Shown one piece after another: positions 1-8,685 of a DNA stretch of 64,000 nucleotides. The DNA is from Pseudomonas sp. SG20056. GTDB taxonomy: Bacteria; Pseudomonadota; Gammaproteobacteria; Pseudomonadales; Pseudomonadaceae. The stretch lies in the NCBI RefSeq assembly GCF_031764535.1, contig NZ_CP134499.1, positions 2,294,001 through 2,358,000 of the forward strand. Reading direction: 5' to 3'. A program made the position numbers and the translations under genes. The notes beneath the pieces were generated by a model. The model was not told where the DNA came from. It did not search any database and was given only the letters and a program-made list of their open reading frames with translations. Within the stretch, counting starts at the first letter, position 1, and each line of letters begins with the position of its first letter.

Positions 1-730
1 CGACTTTGTACTGGCTTTTCAGCGCAGCAATTTCGCTCTGTTGCTCGATCAGGAAGCGGTCGAAACGTTGCATAAAAGCCGCGTGTTTGAGGGTAGAGAG
101 CTTGAAGCTGCCACGGTTATGCGGCAACTGCGCGTCGAAGATCAGTGCGCCCGGTCGTGCGCGGATGTTGTCCAGGTAATGGGTCGCCACCACCACGTTG
201 AAGTAAGCACCGTCAGTGTCCTTCTTCAGCGCCTGACGGATCATCTGGCGTAGATCATCGCTGTAGGTCAGTTCGATCTGCCCGGCATCAATCCGCTCCT
301 GATAACCCCAGGGCGTCCAGCCGTTGACCATGGCCAGGCGCTTGATTTGTTCAATGGGCTGACCATGGCGCTGCGGAGCAACCAGTACACCATCGACATA
401 CTCAACCACGCCCTGGCTGTAGCTCAGGGGCTTGCCTGCCTTCTGCGCCTGCGCCCAGGTTTCGCTGTCGGGGTATTTGAAATCCACTTGGCCGCTGAGC
501 AGCGCGGGTAACAGCTGTTCCACAGGCAGCACCTTGTAGCTCAGCTCAACCCCGCTGGTCTTCGCGAACAGGTCGAACAGCTCACGGGCAAAGCCCTGGT
601 ACTGGCCTTGTGCGTCGATGCTGTAGTGCGGCGCAAAGGCCAGTTTCTCTACACCAATCACATAACTTTCAGCGCTGACTGCGCTGGAACAGACAACGGC
701 GAACAAACTGCAGACGTGCAAGGGCTTCAC
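1..730 (-). CDS. Amino-acid-type periplasmic solute-binding protein (SBP_bac_3 fold), 3' end cut by the window
   Basis: Reading frame open from position 730 to the window edge, about 243 codons visible. I chose a GTG start at 730-728 because AGGAGG lies six bases upstream (complement of 737-742). A short hydrophobic N-terminal stretch ending near SAVSAES looks like a signal peptide. What follows (VIGVEKLAFAPHYSID, then QGFARELFDLFAK and LLSGQVDFKYPDSE) is the pattern of family 3 extracellular solute-binding proteins that bind polar amino acids or related ligands in the periplasm. No permease or ATPase gene is adjacent inside the window, so it may be a stand-alone sensor-type binding protein. 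The ligand cannot be told from sequence. The C-terminus lies outside the window. Confidence 0.75.
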   Translation of the reverse strand, partial: MKPLHVCSLFAVVCSSAVSAESYVIGVEKLAFAPHYSIDAQGQYQGFARELFDLFAKTSGVELSYKVLPVEQLLPALLSGQVDFKYPDSETWAQAQKAGKPLSYSQGVVEYVDGVLVAPQRHGQPIEQIKRLAMVNGWTPWGYQERIDAGQIELTYSDDLRQMIRQALKKDTDGAYFNVVVATHYLDNIRARPGALIFDAQLPHNRGSFKLSTLKHAAFMQRFDRFLIEQQSEIAALKSQYKV

Positions 731-771
731 AGCAAACCTCCTGTTTAGATTGTGAGAGTGAAACGAATGAA

Positions 772-786
772 ACCGCCCAAGGCGGT
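772..786. terminator. Short GC stem-loop after moaA
   Basis: ACCGCC (772-777), a CAA loop and GGCGGT (781-786) form a six-pair hairpin just downstream of the moaA stop on the minus strand. It is followed there by only a short T run, so it is a weak candidate terminator. Confidence 0.35.
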
Positions 787-803
787 AAAGAAACGGCTAA
801 GGG

Positions 804-1796
<993 letters not shown>

Positions 1797-1876
1797 TACG
1801 TGTCTCCTGGAGCTCAACGAGCCGAGACTTTTTGTTATGAATGCATATGGCGAGATAAAAACAGAAAAATTAAATT

Positions 1877-1886
1877 TTGTATACAA
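1877..1886. promoter_or_regulatory. Palindromic operator candidate TTGTATACAA
   Basis: A perfect 10-bp palindrome in the divergent moaA/tetR promoter region. The same sequence occurs at 3644-3653, and with one change at 3494-3503, in the glcG-like/gcl promoter region. Shared placement suggests one transcription factor acts on all of them; which one is not shown by the sequence. Confidence 0.6.
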
Positions 1887-2011
1887 CAACCTGACCTGCA
1901 AGTCAGATAGCCCGCCAGAGCCCAGGCCACAAGCCTTGAGCGCCGCGTAAAGCCGGTGCTACCATCCCGGCGCTGCCCAGCGACGGGCGTTCGACAGAAG
2001 CAAAGAGGCTT

Positions 2012-2656
2012 ATGACCAGTATTCGCGAGCGTAACAGAGAGCTGATTTTACGCGCAGCCAGTGAGGAGTTCGCCGACAAAGGCTTTGCTGCCAGCAAAAC
2101 CAGCGATATCGCCGCCAAAGCCGGGGTGCCCAAGCCCAACGTCTACTACTACTTCAAGTCGAAGGAAAACCTCTACCGCGAAGTGCTGGAAAGCATTATT
2201 GAACCGCTGCTGGAAGCCTCCGCGCCGTTCAATCAGCCAGGCAAGCCTGCCGACGTGCTGCGCGCCTATATCCGCTCGAAAATCCGTATTTCCCGTGAAC
2301 TGCCTTCCGCTTCCAAGGTGTTCGCCAGCGAAATCATGCACGGTGCGCCGCATCTGTCCGCCGACCAGACCGCGCAGCTGAATGCCCAGGCCAAACACAA
2401 TATTTCCTGCATCCAGGGCTGGATCGACCAGGGCCTGATGGCCAAGGTTGACCCCCATCACCTACTGTTCAGTATCTGGGCTGCGACCCAGACCTACGCC
2501 GACTTCGACTGGCAGATTTCTACCGTCACCGGCAAAGCCAATCTGGATGAAGTCGACTATGAGGCCGCCGCTCAGACCATCATTCGCTTGGTGATCAAGG
2601 GCTGCGAGATCGACGAAACCCAGCCCAGCCCATCCGAGCAGGTCACCAAGGCCTGA
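2012..2656 (+). CDS. TetR-family regulator, RutR-like
   Basis: 214 aa. The N-terminal helix-turn-helix covers about residues 10-60 (AASEEFADKGF, then DIAAKAGVPKPNVYYYF, a typical TetR recognition region). The C-terminal half closely resembles E. coli RutR as I recall it: IQGWIDQG, VDPHHLLFSIWAATQ and YADF correspond to the RutR ligand-domain signature (TetR_C_3/YcdC type). RutR senses uracil or thymine and controls pyrimidine and purine use. The neighbouring glyoxylate genes suggest this protein senses a metabolite of nucleobase or glyoxylate breakdown; that is inference. AGAGG lies a few bases before the ATG. Candidate targets are the palindromes at 1877, 3494, 3600 and 3644. Confidence 0.85.
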   Translation: MTSIRERNRELILRAASEEFADKGFAASKTSDIAAKAGVPKPNVYYYFKSKENLYREVLESIIEPLLEASAPFNQPGKPADVLRAYIRSKIRISRELPSASKVFASEIMHGAPHLSADQTAQLNAQAKHNISCIQGWIDQGLMAKVDPHHLLFSIWAATQTYADFDWQISTVTGKANLDEVDYEAAAQTIIRLVIKGCEIDETQPSPSEQVTKA

Positions 2657-2695
2657 GGTTGGTTATCCGCCCTGCCCTTGACTTAAGGCGGCCAT

Positions 2696-2762
2696 AAAAA
2701 TGGCCAGAAGCCATTTTTAACGCTGCGTAGCAACGGCCCGAAGGGTCGCGGCCAGGGATGGC
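2696..2762. repeat. Structured intergenic repeat, copy A
   Basis: Begins with a perfect stem AAAAATGGC (2696-2704), loop CAGAA, GCCATTTTT (2710-2718). A second stem-loop follows around 2721-2735, then a GGCC-rich part ending GGGATGGC. The same layout occurs at 56508-56587 and, degraded, at 17608-17652. The first stem differs from the 56.5-kb copy by a compensated base pair, so the structure itself seems to be conserved. Confidence 0.6.
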
Positions 2763-2773
2763 ACGCCATAAAT

Positions 2774-2811
2774 AAAAAACGGTGAATGCCGCAAAGCATT
2801 CACCGTTTTTT
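2774..2811. terminator. Bidirectional rho-independent terminator
   Basis: AAAAAACGGTGAATGC (2774-2789) is exactly complementary to GCATTCACCGTTTTTT (2796-2811) with a six-base loop. It lies between the convergent tetR (plus) and glcG-like (minus) genes and has a T run on either strand, so it can stop both. Confidence 0.85.
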
Positions 2812-2900
2812 ATTAGCTGCCAAACCTGTTGAAGGCGCTTTAGTGGCGAGCTGTTAATTGCTTCAGTCGCAGCCGAACCCATCCCACAAGTCGCGCATTA

Positions 2901-3341
2901 TCAGGCGGCGATACCCGCATCCGGTTTCAGCCCGACCGACTCCACCGCGCTCACCGCGCACTGCTCATCAATATCCGAGGTATCACCAGTGATACCCACT
3001 GCGCCGATTACCTCGCCGCGCTCATCACGGATCAGCACACCACCCGGTGCCGGCACCAGTTGACCGTCTGCCAGGTTGTTAACCGCGCCGATGAATGCCG
3101 GACGCTGCTGTGCGTCGGCGGCGATCAGGCGCGAGCCCTTGCCCAGTGCCAACGCACCCCAAGCCTTGCCGATGGCGATTTGCGGGCGTAGCAGGCTGGC
3201 GCCGTCTTCGCGCTGCAGGCTGATCAGGTGGCCGCCGGCATCCAGCACGGCAACAGTCAGCGGTGCGGCAGAGATTTCCCGGCCGACCGCCAGAGCGCGG
3301 TTACTAATGGTGGTGGCGATTTGCAGATTCAACGTACTCAT
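2901..3341 (-). CDS. GlcG/HbpS-family protein (DUF336)
   Basis: 146 aa, the usual length of the family. Recognisable features are LTVAVLDAGGHLISLQREDGA near residues 28-50, the central KAWGALALG stretch, and the GGVLIRDERGEVIGAVGITGDTSDIDEQCA block near the C-terminus. Members have been described as haem-binding (HbpS) or as companions of glycolate/glyoxylate genes (GlcG); their biochemical role is poorly defined. It is divergent from gcl, and in P. aeruginosa a like gene sits in the same place, so an accessory role in glyoxylate or tartronate-semialdehyde metabolism is likely but unproven. The start is supported by GAGGAAG eight bases upstream. Confidence 0.85.
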   Translation of the reverse strand: MSTLNLQIATTISNRALAVGREISAAPLTVAVLDAGGHLISLQREDGASLLRPQIAIGKAWGALALGKGSRLIAADAQQRPAFIGAVNNLADGQLVPAPGGVLIRDERGEVIGAVGITGDTSDIDEQCAVSAVESVGLKPDAGIAA

Positions 3342-3493
3342 CTTGGGTCTTCCTCAATGCTGATAAATCCAACGAAACACCCAGCGCTGCGCAGTCTGTA
3401 GGGCGATTGACAGCTGCCGGGCAATCCAAAGCTCGCCACCACTATCCCACCAGAAACAAAAAACTCAATAGTCGAATACAATACAAATAGTCT

Positions 3494-3503
3494 TTGTATA
3501 CAG
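3494..3503. promoter_or_regulatory. Operator candidate TTGTATACAG
   Basis: Differs from the perfect TTGTATACAA palindromes at 1877 and 3644 only in its last base. It lies on the glcG-like side of the divergent promoter region, about 150 bp from that gene's start. Confidence 0.5.
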
Positions 3504-3599
3504 TTATGAGCATCGCTTTCCGCATCAGATCAAGCACCCCAGCTAAAACGGTTGTTTTAAAAGATTTTTTGCCAGATAGCCGCTTGGCGACAAAACGTG

Positions 3600-3615
3600 T
3601 TGACCAGAAGGTCAG
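3600..3615. promoter_or_regulatory. RutR-type palindrome TTGACCAGAAGGTCAG
   Basis: Compared with the E. coli RutR consensus as I recall it (TTGACCA, two free bases, TGGTCAA), 12 of the 14 fixed positions match. The linked TetR gene is RutR-like, so this is a candidate site for it. It lies 65 bp upstream of the gcl start. Confidence 0.45.
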
Positions 3616-3643
3616 GCGATGAATAGAATCCAAGCCAGCTGTT

Positions 3644-3653
3644 TTGTATACAA
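3644..3653. promoter_or_regulatory. Operator candidate TTGTATACAA before gcl
   Basis: Identical to the palindrome at 1877-1886 and 26 bp from the gcl start codon. Its centre could overlap the -10 region of the gcl promoter. Confidence 0.6.
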
Positions 3654-3679
3654 TCTGATAACAAACGAGGCACAAGACA

Positions 3680-5455
3680 ATGGCCAAAATGAGAGCAATC
3701 GAGGCCGCCGTACTGGTGATGCGCCGCGAAGGCGTTGACACTGCGTTCGGCATTCCCGGCGCCGCCATCAACCCCCTGTACGCTGCACTGAAAAAAGTCG
3801 GTGGTATCGACCACGTCCTGGCTCGCCACGTCGAAGGTGCCTCGCATATGGCTGAGGGTTATACCCGCACCAATGCCGGCAACATCGGTGTGTGCATCGG
3901 CACCTCCGGCCCTGCGGGTACCGACATGGTGACCGGGCTGTACTCGGCATCGGCCGACTCCATTCCAATTTTGTGCATCACCGGCCAAGCGCCGCGTGCC
4001 CGTATGCACAAGGAAGACTTCCAGGCCGTCGACATCACCAGCATCGTCAAGCCGGTGACCAAGTGGGCGACTACCGTGATGGAGCCAGGCCAAGTGCCGC
4101 GCGCCTTCCAGAAAGCCTTCTATGAAATGCGCAGCGGTCGTCCAGGTCCGGTACTGATCGACCTGCCGTTCGACGTGCAGATGGCCGAGATTGAATTCGA
4201 CATCGACGCCTACGAGCCGCTGCCGCTGGCCAAACCGGCCACCAACCGCGTGCAGGCAGAAAAAGCCATCGCCATGCTCAACGACGCCGAGCGTCCGTTG
4301 CTGGTTGCCGGTGGCGGTATCTTCAATGCCGACGCCGCCGACAAGCTGGTGGAATTCGCCGAACTGACCGGCGTGCCGGTTGTACCGACCCTGATGGGCT
4401 GGGGCGTGATCCCGGATGACCACAAGCTGATGGTCGGCATGGTCGGTCTGCAGACTTCACACCGTTACGGCAACGCCACCCTGCTGGCTTCCGACCTGGT
4501 GTTCGGTATCGGTAACCGCTGGGCCAACCGCCACACCGGTTCGGTTGATGTCTACACCGAAGGCCGCAAATTCATCCACGTCGACATCGAACCGACGCAG
4601 ATTGGCCGCGTCTTCAACCCGGACCTGGGCATCGTCTCTGATGCAGGCTCGGCGCTGGACGCCTTCCTGGAAGTGGCCCGCGAGTGGAAAGCCGCTGGCA
4701 AGCTGAAAGATCGCAGCGCCTGGCTGGACAGCTGCCGCGAGCGTAAGCGCACCCTGCAGCGCAAGACCCACTTCGATAACGTGCCAGCCAAGCCGCAGCG
4801 CGTGTACGAAGAGATGAACGAAGCGTTCGGCAAGGACACCTGCTACGTCACCACCATCGGTCTGTCGCAGATTGCCGGTGCGCAGTTCCTCCACGTCTAC
4901 AAGCCGCGTCACTGGATCAACTGTGGTCAGGCCGGCCCGCTGGGCTGGACCATTCCGGCAGCGCTGGGTGTGGTCAAGGCCGACCCGAGCCGTAAGGTTG
5001 TGGCGCTGTCCGGCGACTACGACTTCCAGTTCATGATCGAAGAGCTGGCGGTGGGCGCGCAGTTCAACCTGCCGTACATCCACGTGCTGGTGAACAACTC
5101 CTACCTGGGTCTGATCCGTCAGGCGCAGCGCGGCTTTGAGATCGACTACTGCGTACAGCTGGCGTTCGAGAACATCAACGCGCCGGAAATCAACGGTTAC
5201 GGCGTTGACCACGTTGCCGTGGTTGAAGGCCTGGGCTGTAAGGCAATCCGCGTGTTCGACCCGAACGAGCTGCAGAACGCCTTCGCCGAAGCCAAGCGCC
5301 TGATGGCTGAGCACCGCGTACCGGTGGTGGTGGAAATTATCCTGGAGCGTGTCACCAACATCTCCATGGGTACCGAAATCAACGCCGTCAACGAGTTCGA
5401 AGAACTGGCCGAACGCGGCGTCGACGCCCCGACTGCCATCTCGCTGCTCGACTAA
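3680..5455 (+). CDS. gcl: Glyoxylate carboligase
   Basis: 591 aa cytoplasmic thiamine-diphosphate enzyme joining two glyoxylates to tartronate semialdehyde and CO2. The N-terminus ([11 protein letters not shown]) is nearly that of E. coli Gcl. The key mark is valine 51 in [10 protein letters not shown]: Gcl lacks the glutamate that other enzymes of this superfamily use to activate the cofactor, and this valine separates it from acetolactate synthase. Three domains follow in the usual order, with the cofactor-binding segment GDYDFQF ... VNNSYLG in the C-terminal third. It is first in the run gcl-hyi-glxR-glycerate kinase-pyk, all on one strand. Regulation is probably through the palindromes just upstream. 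Confidence 0.97.
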   Translation: MAKMRAIEAAVLVMRREGVDTAFGIPGAAINPLYAALKKVGGIDHVLARHVEGASHMAEGYTRTNAGNIGVCIGTSGPAGTDMVTGLYSASADSIPILCITGQAPRARMHKEDFQAVDITSIVKPVTKWATTVMEPGQVPRAFQKAFYEMRSGRPGPVLIDLPFDVQMAEIEFDIDAYEPLPLAKPATNRVQAEKAIAMLNDAERPLLVAGGGIFNADAADKLVEFAELTGVPVVPTLMGWGVIPDDHKLMVGMVGLQTSHRYGNATLLASDLVFGIGNRWANRHTGSVDVYTEGRKFIHVDIEPTQIGRVFNPDLGIVSDAGSALDAFLEVAREWKAAGKLKDRSAWLDSCRERKRTLQRKTHFDNVPAKPQRVYEEMNEAFGKDTCYVTTIGLSQIAGAQFLHVYKPRHWINCGQAGPLGWTIPAALGVVKADPSRKVVALSGDYDFQFMIEELAVGAQFNLPYIHVLVNNSYLGLIRQAQRGFEIDYCVQLAFENINAPEINGYGVDHVAVVEGLGCKAIRVFDPNELQNAFAEAKRLMAEHRVPVVVEIILERVTNISMGTEINAVNEFEELAERGVDAPTAISLLD

Positions 5456-5473
5456 ATCGCTTTCTGAACCAGT

Positions 5474-5496
5474 AGCCCGGATAGGTTATCCGGGCT
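5474..5496. repeat. AGCCCGGATA stem-loop between gcl and hyi
   Basis: AGCCCGGATA (5474-5483), GGT loop, TATCCGGGCT (5487-5496), a perfect ten-pair stem. It resembles the common Pseudomonas intergenic palindromes of the GTAGCCCGGAT type. Inside a probable operon it may affect mRNA stability. Confidence 0.6.
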
Positions 5497-5517
5497 GCGC
5501 AAGACAAGGAGCACAAC

Positions 5518-6300
5518 ATGCCCCGTTTTGCCGCCAACCTGTCGATGCTGTTCACCGAAGTGGACTTCATGGACCGTTTCGCCGCTGCCGCCGATGCTGG
5601 CTTTAGCGGTGTTGAATACCTGTTCCCCTACGATTTTGCCGCCGAAGAAATCAAAGCGCGCCTGGATGCCAACAAGCTTGAGCAGGTGCTGTTCAACCTG
5701 CCGGCTGGCGATTGGGCAAAAGGTGAGCGTGGTATCGCCTGCCACCCTGACCGCGTTGAAGAGTTCCGCGCTGGCGTGGACAAAGCCATCGCCTACGCCA
5801 AGGTATTGGGCAACACGCAGATCAACTGCCTGGCCGGTATCCGCCCGCAAGGTCTGGATTGCGCCACCGTCGAGCAGACCTTTGTCGACAACCTCAAGTT
5901 TGCCGCCGGTAAGCTCGAAGCTGCGGGCATCAAGCTGGTCATGGAAATGATCAACACCCGCGACATTCCGGGCTTCTACCTGAACACCACGAAGCAGGCC
6001 CTGGCGATTCGCGACAAGGTCGCAAGCAGCAACCTGTTCCTGCAATACGACATCTACCACATGCAAATCATGGAAGGTGACCTGGCGCGTACCGTCGAGG
6101 CCAACCTGCCTGTGATCAACCATGTACAGCTGGCCGACAACCCGGGCCGTAACGAGCCGGGTACTGGCGAGATCAACTACCGCTTCCTCTTCGAGCACCT
6201 GGACCGTATCGGTTACCAGGGCTGGATCGGCTGTGAATACAAGCCGGCCACCACCACCGCTGCCGGCCTCGGCTGGATGAAAGCGCACAACGCAATCTGA
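5518..6300 (+). CDS. hyi: Hydroxypyruvate isomerase
   Basis: 260 aa TIM-barrel enzyme of the AP-endonuclease-2-like isomerase family, interconverting hydroxypyruvate and tartronate semialdehyde. Glu143 (VMEMINTRD) and Glu240 (GCEYKPA) fit the two catalytic glutamates of E. coli Hyi, and the QYDIYHMQ segment near residue 177 provides metal ligands. It follows gcl by 62 bp and precedes glxR by 17 bp, which argues for one transcript. The start has AAGGAG nearby (ACAAGGAGCACAACATG). Confidence 0.95.
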   Translation: MPRFAANLSMLFTEVDFMDRFAAAADAGFSGVEYLFPYDFAAEEIKARLDANKLEQVLFNLPAGDWAKGERGIACHPDRVEEFRAGVDKAIAYAKVLGNTQINCLAGIRPQGLDCATVEQTFVDNLKFAAGKLEAAGIKLVMEMINTRDIPGFYLNTTKQALAIRDKVASSNLFLQYDIYHMQIMEGDLARTVEANLPVINHVQLADNPGRNEPGTGEINYRFLFEHLDRIGYQGWIGCEYKPATTTAAGLGWMKAHNAI

Positions 6301-6317
6301 ATCAGAGGATATTTCTC

Positions 6318-7208
6318 ATGGCAAAAATCGGATTTATCGGCACCGGCATCATGGGCAAGCCTATGGCGCAGAACCTGCAAAAAGCCGGGCACACCCTGTT
6401 CTTCTCCGAGCACTTCGACAAGGCTCCGGCCGACCTGCTGGGCGACAACGGCATCGGTTTGGCCAACCCGCGCGAAGTGGCGCAGGAAGCTGAATTCATC
6501 ATCATCATGGTGCCGGATACCCCCCAGGTTGAAGACGTACTGTTCCGCGAAGACGGCGTTGCCGCAGGCGTGGGCGCTGGCAAAGTAGTGATCGACATGA
6601 GCTCGATCTCCCCTACTGCCACCAAGCAGTTCGCCGAGAAGATCAAGGCCACTGGCGCGGCCTACCTTGACGCGCCGGTATCCGGCGGTGAAGTCGGTGC
6701 CAAGGCTGCCACCCTGTCGATCATGATCGGCGGTTGCCCGAATGCCTTCGAACGCGCGCTGCCGCTGTTCCAGGCCATGGGCAAGAACATCACCCGCGTC
6801 GGTGGTAACGGTGACGGTCAGACCGCCAAGGTCGCCAACCAGATCATCGTTGCTCTGAATATCCAGGCAGTGGCCGAAGCCCTGCTGTTCGCCGCCAAGA
6901 ACGGCGCCGACCCAGCCAAGGTGCGTGAAGCGCTGATGGGCGGTTTCGCCGGCTCGAAGATCCTTGAAGTGCACGGCGAGCGCATGATCAAGGGCACCTT
7001 CGACCCAGGCTTCCGTATCAGCCTGCACCAGAAGGACCTCAACCTGGCCCTGGCCGGCGCGCGCGAGCTGGGCCTTAACCTGCCCAACACCGCCAACGCC
7101 CAGCAAGTGTTCAGCACCTGTGCGGCCATCGGTGGCAGCAACTGGGACCACTCGGCGTTGATCAAAGGCCTGGAACACATGGCCAACTTCAACATCCGCG
7201 GCGAGTAA
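6318..7208 (+). CDS. glxR: Tartronate semialdehyde reductase (2-hydroxy-3-oxopropionate reductase)
   Basis: 296 aa member of the 3-hydroxyisobutyrate dehydrogenase family; reduces tartronate semialdehyde to D-glycerate with NAD(P)H. The Rossmann signature GFIGTGIMGKPMAQNL is at residues 5-20, the substrate-binding segment DAPVSGGEVGAK near 118-129, and the catalytic lysine is Lys171 in GQTAKVANQ. Its place directly after gcl and hyi supports the tartronate-semialdehyde assignment over other family members. It sits 190 bp before the glycerate kinase gene, an interval with two strong hairpins. Confidence 0.95.
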   Translation: MAKIGFIGTGIMGKPMAQNLQKAGHTLFFSEHFDKAPADLLGDNGIGLANPREVAQEAEFIIIMVPDTPQVEDVLFREDGVAAGVGAGKVVIDMSSISPTATKQFAEKIKATGAAYLDAPVSGGEVGAKAATLSIMIGGCPNAFERALPLFQAMGKNITRVGGNGDGQTAKVANQIIVALNIQAVAEALLFAAKNGADPAKVREALMGGFAGSKILEVHGERMIKGTFDPGFRISLHQKDLNLALAGARELGLNLPNTANAQQVFSTCAAIGGSNWDHSALIKGLEHMANFNIRGE

Positions 7209-7261
7209 GCAACAGGTTTCAGAGCGGGGTCAGCCGCCCTGAAACAACCCTTTCGATCTGT

Positions 7262-7292
7262 CCGGCAGGCGGTGTCACGGCCTGCCTGCCGG
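7262..7292. other. Stem-loop downstream of glxR
   Basis: CCGGCAGGC (7262-7270) pairs exactly with GCCTGCCGG (7284-7292). No T run follows, so it is more likely an mRNA end or stability element than a standalone terminator. Confidence 0.5.
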
Positions 7293-7298
7293 GTGGGT

Positions 7299-7347
7299 CG
7301 ATTCTAGTGCGCAGCGTCTTGGTCCAGGGCGCTGCGCACTAGAATCG
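7299..7347. other. Perfect 18-bp inverted repeat between glxR and the glycerate kinase gene
   Basis: CGATTCTAGTGCGCAGCG (7299-7316) and its exact complement (7330-7347) flank a 13-base loop. It ends 51 bp before the kinase ATG. The RNA would form a very stable hairpin within the glyoxylate gene run. No T run follows, so an attenuator, RNase barrier or repeat-derived element are all possible. Confidence 0.65.
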
Positions 7348-7398
7348 AACGTGCTTCAGTAATAAAAAGTGGCTCCGGCCCTATCAAGAGAGATCGCC

Positions 7399-8685
7399 AT
7401 GTCCATCGATCCGTCTTTCAATCCAACGTCCCTGCTGCGCGAGCTGTTCGCCAGCGCCATCGACGCCGCCCACCCGCGCCAGGTTCTGGCTGATTACCTG
7501 CCGGAAGATCGCAGCGGCCGCGTTATCGTTATCGGCGCAGGTAAAGCCGCTGCAGCCATGGCCGAAGTGATCGAGCAGGAATGGCAAGGTGAAGTCTCCG
7601 GCCTGGTGGTCACCCGTTATGAACACGGCGCCAATTGCCAGAAGATCGAAGTGGTCGAAGCCGCCCACCCGGTTCCGGATGACGCCGGTGAACGTGTGGC
7701 GCGCCGCGTACTGGAACTGGTCAGCAACCTCAGCGAAACCGACAAGGTGATCTTTCTGCTGTCCGGTGGCGGCTCTTCTCTGCTCGCCCTGCCCGCTGAA
7801 AGCATCAGCCTGAAAGACAAACAAGCGGTCAACAAAGCCCTGCTGAAATCCGGCGCCTCGATTGGCGAAATGAATTGCGTGCGCAAGCACCTTTCTGCGA
7901 TCAAGGGCGGCCGTCTGGCTAAGGCCAGCTGGCCGGCCAGCGTCTACACCTATGCGATTTCCGATGTACCAGGCGATGAGGCCACGGTAATCGCTTCCGG
8001 CCCAACCGTGGCCGACCCGACCACCTCGGCTGAAGCCCTGGCGATTCTCGCCCGCTATAGCATCGAGATCCCAGCCAACGTGCGCGCCTGGCTGCAGAAC
8101 CCAGCCTCGGAAACCGTCAAACCGGGTGACCCATGCCTGGCTCGCAGCCACTTTCAACTGATCGCCCGTCCGCAGCAATCCCTCGATGCAGCGGCCGCCA
8201 AGGCGCGCGCCGTCGGCTTGCCAGTGCTTATTCTCGGTGACCTGGAAGGCGAGTCGCGGGACGTCGCCAAGGTGCATGCCGGTATCGCCAAACAGGTGCG
8301 CCTGCATGGCCAGCCGATCAAAGCGCCCTGCGTGATTCTTTCCGGCGGTGAAACCACCGTGACCGTGCGCGGCAATGGCCGTGGCGGACGCAACGCGGAA
8401 TTCCTCCTCAGCCTGACTGACAGCCTCAAGGGCCTGCCCGGCATCTACGCACTGGCCGGAGACACCGATGGCATCGACGGCTCGGAAGACAACGCCGGGG
8501 CCATCATGACCCCCGACAGCTATGCCTGCGCCCATGACCTGGGCCTGAGCAGCAGCGATGAGCTGGATAACAACAACGGCTACGGCTACTTCGCCGCCCT
8601 CAATCAACTGATTGTTACCGGGCCGACGCGTACCAACGTAAACGATTTTCGCGCCATTCTGATCCTTGAGAACCCTGCCAAATGA
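7399..8685 (+). CDS. ttuD: D-glycerate 2-kinase (MOFRL family; often annotated hydroxypyruvate reductase TtuD)
   Basis: 428 aa from ATG 7399, which follows AAGAGAG; an upstream in-frame start adds ten residues without family resemblance. Contains the N-terminal DUF4147 domain (VIVIGAGKAAAAMAEVIEQEW; LLSGGGSSLLALP) and the C-terminal MOFRL domain (ILSGGETTVTVRGNGRGGRNAEFLLS; LAGDTDGIDG). The ttuD name comes from tartrate utilisation, where the product was called hydroxypyruvate reductase, but this family is known to phosphorylate glycerate at C2. Position after glxR and overlapping pyk fits the kinase role: glycerate to 2-phosphoglycerate, then enolase, then pyruvate kinase. Its TGA overlaps the pyk ATG by four bases. 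Confidence 0.9.
   Translation: MSIDPSFNPTSLLRELFASAIDAAHPRQVLADYLPEDRSGRVIVIGAGKAAAAMAEVIEQEWQGEVSGLVVTRYEHGANCQKIEVVEAAHPVPDDAGERVARRVLELVSNLSETDKVIFLLSGGGSSLLALPAESISLKDKQAVNKALLKSGASIGEMNCVRKHLSAIKGGRLAKASWPASVYTYAISDVPGDEATVIASGPTVADPTTSAEALAILARYSIEIPANVRAWLQNPASETVKPGDPCLARSHFQLIARPQQSLDAAAAKARAVGLPVLILGDLEGESRDVAKVHAGIAKQVRLHGQPIKAPCVILSGGETTVTVRGNGRGGRNAEFLLSLTDSLKGLPGIYALAGDTDGIDGSEDNAGAIMTPDSYACAHDLGLSSSDELDNNNGYGYFAALNQLIVTGPTRTNVNDFRAILILENPAK

Larger units (their letters stand above)
3342..3679. promoter_or_regulatory. Divergent control region of the glcG-like gene and gcl
   Basis: A 338-bp AT-rich stretch with no convincing gene. It holds two TTGTATACA(A/G) palindromes (3494-3503 and 3644-3653) and a RutR-type palindrome (3600-3615). 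The palindrome nearest gcl contains TATACA, which could serve as a -10 element, so binding there could block transcription. The gcl ribosome site is GAGG before ATG 3680. Confidence 0.6.

Noticed and set aside
3680..5455. Acetolactate synthase as the identity of the ThDP enzyme
   Set aside because: Valine at position 51, the near-identical N-terminus to E. coli Gcl and the hyi/glxR context all indicate glyoxylate carboligase.
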